Source: Bacillota bacterium
GTDB taxonomy: Bacteria; Bacillota; Clostridia; Lachnospirales; Lachnospiraceae
DNA length: 16,952 nt
Direction: 5' to 3'
NCBI GenBank assembly: GCA_023413555.1
Contig: JAEZPG010000116.1
Span: 1 to 16,952, forward strand
Positions 7,255-15,100 of the stretch are shown here, piece after piece. Made by a program: the position numbers and the translations under genes. The notes under the pieces were generated by a model. It did no database searches. It saw nothing but the letters and a program-made list of their open reading frames with translations, and was not told where the DNA came from. How positions within the stretch are numbered: position 1 is the stretch's first letter; every line of letters starts with the position of its first letter.

Positions 7255-8674
7255 CAGATACTCCTTTCTTCTCTTTTTTCCTGAGAAACATCTTGATTAA
7301 GAGTAAAGGCACATAGGATAAGGCAAGATAAAAAAGCAAGAAGAAATCATACATGACAATACCGAAGGCAATCAACAAGGTATAAAAGCAATAGACAAAG
7401 TAATCGTAAGTCCCTTTGGACAACAACATTTTCTGATAACTGTGAATACAATACTTAATGGTCAGAAGGGGAATTGCCAATACTCCCAGATAGCCAAAGT
7501 AGAAAAATGCCTGCCCTTCTAGCGGTATAATCTGTGAGAAGTATACTGGATCATACCCTAAAGCCAGGTTGAATAGTTCCGTAGAACGTGACATCGGGGT
7601 AAAAAATCCTTTGATGATTGGAAAAGATCTTAAAAAATCACCAACAAAGTAACCGGCTTTCTCTGAAGTTCTCATATCCAGTACCCCTGCCATATTGATA
7701 AATCCGCTAAAATATGCATTGAGTTTGAGTGATAAACCTGATACTCCATGAGACATCCTATCTGCGGATAGAACAGGAATGACGAGAAACATATAGATGA
7801 ATAAGCCGCTTGATAATAACACTACGAATCCAACGATTAACTTTCTCTTGTCCGGATACAATCCCGTAACTAAAATCAGCAAGCTTAGTGCTGCAATAAT
7901 ACTTGCTGCTACATCATCCGGCACCAGTATAACCAATACTACTGTAACCTCTAACGTCGTTAGGATCAGTGAACCATTGGAGGATTTGGAGGTTCTTTTC
8001 TCATATATATAAATGGTAAGTAAGTAGGCAAGGGCAATTCTTGTCACTGCAAGCAACCAATTGATGGGATAATACACGTAAGGTATCATCGTACTCACAG
8101 CAACCTCGGATGTTCTTTTCCATGCCAGTTCCTGCTCATCACTAAAAAAAAAGAGAGGCCTGAACTGAAGAAGTAAGCTAGGATATAGAATAATTGCTAT
8201 TATGATTATTGCTACACAAGCTTTGATTACCCTCCAAACATATCGATTAACAAAACGATCCGTCTCTCTATTAAAACCTTCACGACTTTTTCTCTTCTGC
8301 TTCGGGGTAAATACAATCAACCCAATCGTAACCGAAATCATTTCAAGGATTTGAATTACGACAGCATCCAATATATAAGCCTCAATTCCGGAATTGAATC
8401 CACTTAGGTCAAAATCACCACTAAAAATAACAAAAGCAGGTAACACATATAGCTTAATAAAAAATACGAATAAGAGGATAAGCTTAATATCATATCCTAA
8501 AGGATTCATAAGGCTTATACATAAGATATAACATAAGATATAAACTGCCGGTAATAAAATAACACACCGATATCCTCTATGAAGATCCGGCAGGTAACAG
8601 AGCATCAGAATCCCTATCCCTATCATCAGCATGCAAAATAGTACCAGAAGTAGTTGCATTTTATTTTTACTCAT
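7229..8674 (-). CDS. wzy: Wzy-like oligosaccharide repeat unit polymerase
   Basis: Polytopic membrane protein of about 481 residues, with roughly 12 hydrophobic segments and almost no soluble domain, as expected of a Wzy polymerase joining lipid-linked repeat units on the outer membrane face. The C-terminal part with FVGDFLRSFPIIKGF, NLALGYDPVYFSQIIPLEGQ and AFFYFGYLGVLAIPLL resembles the conserved region of the O-antigen polymerase Wzy family. The large extracytoplasmic loop lies before and around this. The start ATG at 8674 lies inside the ATGAGTAA overlap with the upstream glycosyltransferase stop; ATG at 8683 is in frame and also possible. Wzy proteins diverge strongly, so assignment rests on topology, the C-terminal segment and context between Wzx and glycosyltransferases. 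Confidence 0.86.
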   Translation of the reverse strand: MSKNKMQLLLVLFCMLMIGIGILMLCYLPDLHRGYRCVILLPAVYILCYILCISLMNPLGYDIKLILLFVFFIKLYVLPAFVIFSGDFDLSGFNSGIEAYILDAVVIQILEMISVTIGLIVFTPKQKRKSREGFNRETDRFVNRYVWRVIKACVAIIIIAIILYPSLLLQFRPLFFFSDEQELAWKRTSEVAVSTMIPYVYYPINWLLAVTRIALAYLLTIYIYEKRTSKSSNGSLILTTLEVTVVLVILVPDDVAASIIAALSLLILVTGLYPDKRKLIVGFVVLLSSGLFIYMFLVIPVLSADRMSHGVSGLSLKLNAYFSGFINMAGVLDMRTSEKAGYFVGDFLRSFPIIKGFFTPMSRSTELFNLALGYDPVYFSQIIPLEGQAFFYFGYLGVLAIPLLTIKYCIHSYQKMLLSKGTYDYFVYCFYTLLIAFGIVMYDFFLLFYLALSYVPLLLIKMFLRKKEKKGVSDEDINLSG

Positions 8675-9824
8675 CGGTACCATACTCTCTCACAATCCTT
8701 TGATATATTGATAGGGCTTTCTTAGTCACAACACTCCACTGATAATTGTGTTTCGCATGATCATATGCATTTTTAGAAAAAGAGCATAATTCATCCCTAC
8801 TATCCACTATCTTAAGAAGGGTGTTTGCAATACTTTCCGAATTGCCCTCAGTACGCCAGCCGCAACCATTCGCCACGGCTTCCTCAGCCATATTGGTTTC
8901 AGGCGTGAGTAGTGCGGGACATCCGTTAGCCCATGCTTCCAGTACTATCACGGGTTGCCCTTCGCATCGTGATGTTAATACCAGTAGGGAACTCTCTCTG
9001 AGTACACGTTCTTTCTCCTGACCAAATACAGGCGGATGATTAAATACAATTTTCTGAAGTCCATTATCCCTAATCCGCCCATTGATCACTTCGTCCTCAT
9101 CTATAGGACCATAAAGATTGACTATCACGTGTTCTTGTAAGGATTTCCGCACTTTTTGACAAGCGTCCATGAATAAGTCTAATCCTTTTTGATAGATATT
9201 TTTCCTACCAATATAGGATATGACAATATGATCAGTATTACGAAAGGATGATACTTCTGCTGGGATATCAACCCCATTAGATATAACGATTCCTTTCTTA
9301 TTGTAACGAGAACGTTTCTTTTCTCCTTTTGAAAGAAATTGAATCGCACTAGCCTGATTAATTAATGTACGAAAATACAAATTGCACGCCATAACTTTTT
9401 TCAGATATTTTTGTTGAAAGGATATTTCCGAAAAGCAGCCGTGGGGAACAATAATATAGGGGATCCTCTCTTTTATTAAACGCTTTGCCAAATGAACAAT
9501 TCTAGGTATTCCAAATGGGCTGTGAAATAGTACAATATTCGGATGATTAAAAGGCGCAGGAAAGGAGTGATAATCATCCCTTGAAGCATTACTTAATATT
9601 GTCACATTCTCTTCTATGGGCAAACAATCTTTCCCATAGTTATAAAAACCAACTCTTGCCAAGTTGGCTTGTGCATGAACAATTTGCGGTACTATTATAT
9701 TTATTCCACTTGCCTGATTGTTATCAAGACCAGCATAATGAATAATAATCAATACTCTGTCCTCACATATCTCCTCTCTCTTCAACATATGAACAGATTT
9801 GTGGATATGTGACTTTTCTATCAA
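8667..9824 (-). CDS. GT4-family glycosyltransferase
   Basis: GT-B retaining-type glycosyltransferase of 385 residues from the TTG start. The N-terminal domain core is VLIIIHYAGLDNNQASGINI (24-43), with HSPFGIPR near 101 and IIVPHGCFSE near 124. The donor domain has YIGRKNIYQKGLDLFMDA near 204, VNLYGP near 235, and the classic EX7E motif SRCEGQPVIVLEAWANGCPA with E288 and E296. The start is uncertain. TTG at 9824 has an excellent GGAGG six bases upstream but adds about 24 residues not expected in the family. TTG at 9752 has GAGG eight bases upstream and would give MIIIHYAGLD, starting 11 bp after the upstream stop. ATG at 9788 lacks a ribosome binding site. The 3' end overlaps wzy. Donor and acceptor are unknown. 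Confidence 0.92.
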   Translation of the reverse strand: MIEKSHIHKSVHMLKREEICEDRVLIIIHYAGLDNNQASGINIIVPQIVHAQANLARVGFYNYGKDCLPIEENVTILSNASRDDYHSFPAPFNHPNIVLFHSPFGIPRIVHLAKRLIKERIPYIIVPHGCFSEISFQQKYLKKVMACNLYFRTLINQASAIQFLSKGEKKRSRYNKKGIVISNGVDIPAEVSSFRNTDHIVISYIGRKNIYQKGLDLFMDACQKVRKSLQEHVIVNLYGPIDEDEVINGRIRDNGLQKIVFNHPPVFGQEKERVLRESSLLVLTSRCEGQPVIVLEAWANGCPALLTPETNMAEEAVANGCGWRTEGNSESIANTLLKIVDSRDELCSFSKNAYDHAKHNYQWSVVTKKALSIYQRIVREYGTDE

Positions 9825-10968
9825 ATCTAGCCTCCGCTAATTGTCTGTTTCCCTCTCCCAAAGCGCTTCGCATCGTAACATCGGTATACAGCCTTTTCAT
9901 TACACGGGATAATTGATCGATATCTCCATTTCTACAATTGATTCCTGCTTTATAGGTAGTAATGAGCTTTCGATATTCCATGCATTCCTGGGTATTAATC
10001 ACTGCCAATCCAGCAGCCGCATAGTCTCCAACTTTATTAAGAATGCTTCCTGCAGATCCCTTACGGATTGGATTAACTGCAAAATCACATCTGCAAAGTT
10101 GCGCTACCATCTCAGGATAAGCTAAGAAACCGGTAAATGTAACCGGGACTCCAGACTTCCTAGCGTATCTCACAAGTTTTGCTTCTAAAGGCCCTTTCCC
10201 CATAATCACAAAACGTAGTTTTGCAGTGTTATCTTCCTCATACATCTTTACCATGGCATCTATTACACTACATAAATCATAACTGCTACTGATGCTTCCT
10301 ACATAGGCCATCCAAACTTCCTCTTTCGGCTTATTCAGTAATGCTTTTCCACTCTTTAAGGTATCAAACCTAGTAAGATCAGTCCCAAGATGCACAATGG
10401 CCGGTTTTCTGATATTTTTATTCACTTGGGCTGCACGATTGGCATAGGTCTGGGAAACAGCCACTATCTCGTCTGCAGCAGCATATATTCTATTGGCTTT
10501 TCGCTCCATCGGGTAAAACAACAAGTCACTTATTACTGGTATATGAAATACCATCCTAAATGCTTCCGGCCATAAATCTTGAATATCTAGAATTAATTTT
10601 ACCTTTTTTTTCTTAGCATACTTGACCACAACATCTGCAACATCTAAAGAAGGCACTGCACAATAAAGTACCTCCGGTACCTTTCTGTCATATAAATACT
10701 TTTTCACGTTGCCAGCAAAAACTTTATGACTATACAGCCTTCCTAAACAAATATTTTTAGAGTAGCCGGGTTCTTCCACCAAGGTTACCTTAAAAGGCAG
10801 TTCTACTTTTCTGTAACTGCGTTTCATCTTGGTCACATGAGAAAAATCACTTGTGATGAGTTCTACTATATTATTTTCACATAACAATCTACCTATATAG
10901 GAGAATCGATCATTGCCTTTTATCGAAAAATCACTGGTAAAGTGCCCAATAATAACAATATCTTTCAT
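9763..10968 (-). CDS. GT4-family glycosyltransferase, WbuB-like
   Basis: GT-B glycosyltransferase of 401 residues. The N-terminal half has MKDIVIIGHFTSDFSIKGND, and LILDIQDLWPEAFRMV near residue 125, a segment common in capsule and O-antigen GT4 enzymes. The linker shows IVAVSQTYANRA near 168 and IVHLGTDLTRF near 191. The donor domain has AYVGSISSSYDLCSVIDAM near 221, RFVIMGKGPLE near 252, TFTGFLAYPEM near 277 and NPIRKGSAGSILNKVGDYAA with AG near 299. The last replaces the usual EX7E acidic pair with a pattern seen in WbuB-like proteins. The ATG has AGGAGGT immediately upstream, overlapping the stop region of the preceding gene with only a 2 bp gap. The 3' end overlaps the next glycosyltransferase if that starts at 9824. 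Confidence 0.92.
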   Translation of the reverse strand: MKDIVIIGHFTSDFSIKGNDRFSYIGRLLCENNIVELITSDFSHVTKMKRSYRKVELPFKVTLVEEPGYSKNICLGRLYSHKVFAGNVKKYLYDRKVPEVLYCAVPSLDVADVVVKYAKKKKVKLILDIQDLWPEAFRMVFHIPVISDLLFYPMERKANRIYAAADEIVAVSQTYANRAAQVNKNIRKPAIVHLGTDLTRFDTLKSGKALLNKPKEEVWMAYVGSISSSYDLCSVIDAMVKMYEEDNTAKLRFVIMGKGPLEAKLVRYARKSGVPVTFTGFLAYPEMVAQLCRCDFAVNPIRKGSAGSILNKVGDYAAAGLAVINTQECMEYRKLITTYKAGINCRNGDIDQLSRVMKRLYTDVTMRSALGEGNRQLAEARFDRKVTYPQICSYVEERGDM

Positions 10969-10970
10969 AC

Positions 10971-11951
10971 CTACCTCCTACGATATGCAGGAAAAAACTC
11001 GCTTCCCATATTACTTCCCATTTCCATACAAAGGGCTTCATATATTGCTTTATTCCATATCTTCTTCCCTACATAGAAATCAAACTCTGTATTCTGCGAA
11101 AACTTTTTCTTAAATGAATAGAGAGAATCCTCTGGTGCATTGGAGATTCCACCTCCACGATGAATCAAGCGATACCCATGTTCTTTTCCCCAAAGTGTTG
11201 TTGCATACTGAAGGATATATTCCGGTGACAAATATAAGTATTCATTTAAGGTACCTGAAAGATGAATATGTATTATTCCATCGTCAATAAAATCAAAACA
11301 AGCTGCTATGGTCTTACCTTCTAAGATAGCCTCAACAAACAGGATCTTGCTTCTTAATAACTCTAATGCTGTATCAAAATATGCTTTACTAAAATAATAG
11401 AACTCTGGCGCACCGTTACGTTTCATTGTTGCATAATATACTTCCAAAAAAGCATCCATATTGTCTGGATGTTCCGTAATTCGATATCTGATTCCCCTGG
11501 CAAGTTCTTGACGTATCTTCTTTCTACAACCCTTTGTAAATTCACTTTGCACAGGATCCTCATAGGCTTCCAGATTGGTCCCTAGTGTTTTTCGAAGGTA
11601 GACCGGATGGTATATCTCCTTAAAACCTTCCGCATTGCATATAATCGGATGAAATCTCACAAACTCACTGACTATATGATTATTAATGCAATACTTTTCA
11701 AATGCCTCACCAAACTGGTGACATAGTGTCTGACGCTGTCCTGCTGCCACGCATATTACTACAGGTCCGCCATATCCATATGGAGTGACCAGATCATAAT
11801 ACTGTACCCCATTAATGAGCTGGCAAATTGGACGTTTAATAAACATATGTTTTACTACACCAGCATCACTACTATAGTGATAAGTCTCACAGATACCTCC
11901 TTCTATTAGTTCACATAGCTTCCCATACTGCTCACTAAAGTAAATATCCAT
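10971..11951 (-). CDS. FemAB/GNAT-fold transferase of a polysaccharide operon
   Basis: Protein of 326 residues resembling single-subunit FemAB-like (peptidoglycan bridge formation) and Acetyltransf_6-type GNAT proteins. Visible signatures are DLVTPYGYGGPV at 53-64, SEFVRFHP at 95-102, the basic CRKKIRQELARGIRYRI at 142-158, the acceptor-side FYYFSKAYF near 184, ACFDFIDDGIIHIHLSGTL near 217, and LIHRGGGISNAPEDSLYSFK near 262. Classical FemX uses aminoacyl-tRNA to extend peptidoglycan side chains. Relatives inside polysaccharide loci probably transfer an acyl or aminoacyl group to a sugar or lipid-linked intermediate. The start ATG has TAAGGTGAG seven bases upstream. It is the first gene of the operon, 2 bp before the next one. 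The fold assignment is good; the real substrate is unknown. Confidence 0.85.
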   Translation of the reverse strand: MDIYFSEQYGKLCELIEGGICETYHYSSDAGVVKHMFIKRPICQLINGVQYYDLVTPYGYGGPVVICVAAGQRQTLCHQFGEAFEKYCINNHIVSEFVRFHPIICNAEGFKEIYHPVYLRKTLGTNLEAYEDPVQSEFTKGCRKKIRQELARGIRYRITEHPDNMDAFLEVYYATMKRNGAPEFYYFSKAYFDTALELLRSKILFVEAILEGKTIAACFDFIDDGIIHIHLSGTLNEYLYLSPEYILQYATTLWGKEHGYRLIHRGGGISNAPEDSLYSFKKKFSQNTEFDFYVGKKIWNKAIYEALCMEMGSNMGSEFFPAYRRR

Positions 11952-11996
11952 TTTGTCTCACCTTACGACTAGATAGGAGAACCGGTACACCAAAAC

Positions 11997-12146
11997 CTAT
12001 TCCCATCTGTCACGCAATAGCCTATTTTTAAATGAATATGAAGTGGGCAATTCAAATATGCTTTCTTTCACTGTCTCCATAGATGGAAATGTTTCTTCAC
12101 TGTTTATGATGCCGTTTGAAGCCCTGACAATTGTGTTTTGAGCATA
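11997..12146 (-). pseudogene. possible C-terminal remnant of an unidentified gene
   Basis: Between the surface-protein terminator and the FemAB-like gene, about 49 codons are open on the minus strand and end at TAG (11999-11997). The tail includes INSEETFPSMETVKESIFEL followed by PTSYSFKNRLLRDRWE, whose composition looks like real protein rather than random AT-rich DNA. There is no start codon with a ribosome binding site; one internal ATG would give 27 residues. I do not recognise the family. It may be the end of a lost polysaccharide gene, or chance. The rest of the 240 bp gap shows no convincing promoter for the operon. Confidence 0.35.
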
Positions 12147-12185
12147 AAAATGGGCTGCGCACTAATTTCTTAGTACGACAGCCCA
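12145..12185 (-). terminator. intrinsic terminator of the lectin-domain surface protein gene
   Basis: On the minus strand, TGGGCTGTCGTACTAA and TTAGTGCGCAGCCCA form a 15-16 bp hairpin with one bulge around a GAAA loop (12151-12185), followed at once by TTTTTA (12150-12145). It begins 8 bp after the surface-protein stop codon. It separates that transcription unit from the polysaccharide operon downstream, although partial read-through is possible. Confidence 0.9.
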
Positions 12186-12192
12186 TAAAATA

Positions 12193-15100
12193 CTATTTTT
12201 CAGCTTTTCGTTTTATTGTCAGGATAATGACGCCTACCACGCAGAGTAACATTGTAACTGTAAGCATTGCAATTGGTGTCGTATCCCCTGTAGAAGGATT
12301 TTCTGCTGGCTCTTGCTCCACTGGTTCTTTCTCCACTGGCTCTTTCACCACTGGTTCTTGCGTTGGATCAGATGGAGTAGTAGAAACCTTGCTCTCCGTA
12401 TAAACAATTGCATAGGTAGAGTACTTATCTGTTTCAAAAGTAATATTGTAACCTTCTCGAATCAAATCTAGCACATCTGTTAATAAATTACCCATTCCAT
12501 CGTTGTGAACACGTACAACATAATAATCTCTAGTAGACCCAACAGCTGGTCTAAGCTCATCTGGAATGGTCAAGGTTACTTTTGCCTTAAACCCTTTGCC
12601 TTCACCTAGATATTTATCGGATGTATCGGTTACCTTTTCCTTCGTTTTTATAAGATTAACATCGCCGGGTTGAGCAATTATTTCATACTCTAACCAAAGG
12701 GATAAATCCAGATACTTCCCGATTTTTGCTCCCTTAGGAATAAGGTTTCCATCAATCACAGCTTGTACACAATCCTTTTCCCTATCAATAACTGTTTTAT
12801 CTGCGTCTTTCATTTCAAGAGTAACTACCGCTTTATACGAACCATTCTCACTAGTACGCGTAGCACTATTTGCTATCTCTGAAATAATTCTCGTTGCCCA
12901 TGACTTAATACTTTGAGGTAAATTACTGTCCTCAATCAGGCGCATAAGTAAATCAAGAGCATTTTCTTCCTTAATACTTGCTAGCTTAGGATTAATTTTC
13001 TGAATTGATTCATCAACTACAAGCATCGATAATAAAGAGCCTGTCCATTTTTGTTTTCTAACTATTGTGTTATATGTGCCTTCATAATTATTCTTGCCGT
13101 CAATCTTAACTTTTTCAAATTGGCCATCTGGAGTAATCGTTACCTTGAAATCATCATGCTCCTTTAATTCCTCAGGTACGCTTTTATCAGTAATAGTAAC
13201 AATAACATTATCATCCTTATCTGTTAATACACTAATAACGATACTTGGATCAGTTAAGTTCTTTCGACTTATTGTGAATTCATGAGTCTCTGAACCAGAC
13301 TTTATCTCATAATTTGGATTCGTTATCGTTGCTGTTGCTGTATATGTTGGCTCACTATCCGTATTGGCGTCTATCTTTGCACCTGATACTGTCAAGCCGA
13401 CATCATCAGAACCTATACTACCTGAAGGTATTGCTGTAGGTTTCTGGCTTAATCCATTATATGTTAATACATCATTCGACCAAGTTATATCAATTATTTT
13501 TTTGGCAACATCTACAGGAACACTGATTGTAATTGGATGATAGCGTTCTGCGTCTGCTCCTGCTGGCGTAAAAATAACTTCATAGGAACTTGTACCGGCT
13601 TCTGGTACTGTGTCTTTCTCTTTCCAAGTAAACGTACCATCTATTACATGTGAACCATCCGTTACTTCTCCACCTGAGAGGATACTACTAACAAGCTGAT
13701 CCCCATAAATAAGATCGGATGCTGTTGGTACTGTGACCTGGCCTGGATCAATGTCCTTTCTCTTTACAGTAAGATTAGCTTCGGTATATGTAATATTGTA
13801 ATTATTTGTTACATTTTTCGTTCCATTTTCAATCATTGCAGATTCAAGATAAATTGTTTGATTTGGAATGCTTCCTCCAATCGTAAGGGATATCCCTGAA
13901 AGAGTATCACCTGTCACTAAACCAGTCACATCCTTCACTGCATCTGCAATTGTGCTGCTTAATGTGTCACCATAAGAGAGCGTCTGATCTTTTAGTTCAA
14001 TATTTACATCTTTCTTAGTAATTATAAATTCTGTGGAGGAACCTTTTCCCTCAACATCAGTTGCAATTACATAGTTTGGATCACTTAAAGAAGCTGTAGC
14101 AATATATGAAGATGTTCCTTCACATGCATCTGTCTTTGCTCCCTCTACTGTAATTGTCGGTGCTGTCTTTCCCTCTGGAATATCGCTAGCAACAACGGTT
14201 GCAGTAGGCTTTTGTTCTTCCCCATTATATGTCATTGTAGTATCAGCCCAATTAAGATGAATAGGCTTTTTCAATACTTTAACTTTAACTGTTGTAGTTA
14301 TTACATCATACTTTGTCTCATCCTCTGGTGTAAATATTACTTCATACTCTGTAGTTTCAGAGTTACTTACTTCTGGAGAAGTTGTTGGTGTCTTCCAAGT
14401 AAAAGTTCCAGAAATCTCTTCAGAGCCACAAGTTACTTTACCATTTTCTAAGAGGGAATCCTTCAACTCGTCTCCATAAGTAATATCACTTGCGACTGGA
14501 TTAACACTTATGGTTGGAACAAATTTGCTTACTTCTAGTTTCCCATCGTTATACTGTATCGAATAATTATTGGTAACATCGTTCGAAGCATTTGTTACTT
14601 TAGCATCTGAGACCGTTAACATACCTGCCGTTGTAACAGCAGTAGTATCACCTGTGATTACTACTGAATCTAGTACATCTTTACCTAACAATCCAGTTAC
14701 TGAAACATCAGAAGTTGTTGAACTTACAGCTTCTCCAACATGCTTATTCTGTGGATTTGCAGTTATCGTAAGCTCTGCTTTTGTTATATTAAATGCATTT
14801 GTTACGATAACATCGTTATTATTTGTAGAATCTTTTACTGTATTACCTGATCCATCTACTAATGTTGCAATCACTTTATATGTACCAGCATTGGTTGGTG
14901 GGGTCGTTGATTTTGTATATTCAGTTGCTCCGGTTCCTTCATATTCAATTTTTACTCTATAACCAGGATATACCTCTGTTATGCCATCAATTAGTGCCGT
15001 TCCTATGTTATATGGGGCACTGGTATAAGTCTTATCCTCTGCCTTTACGGAAAACTCATATCTATCATTATGGCCACTTACCGTACATGATATCACTATC

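Noticed and set aside
12300..12360. Short tandem DNA repeats as a CRISPR-like array
   Set aside because: They encode the EPVVKEPVEKEPVEQEP stalk of the surface protein in frame and have no spacer structure.
12131..12403. 90-codon plus-strand frame with GSF/GSC repeats
   Set aside because: It is the complement of the proline-rich stalk and sorting signal of the surface protein, and it starts inside the terminator hairpin.
14570..14962. 130-codon plus-strand open frame inside the surface protein gene
   Set aside because: It is antisense to the Val/Thr-rich repeat region, whose codon bias opens the opposite frame; no ribosome binding site or domain is seen.
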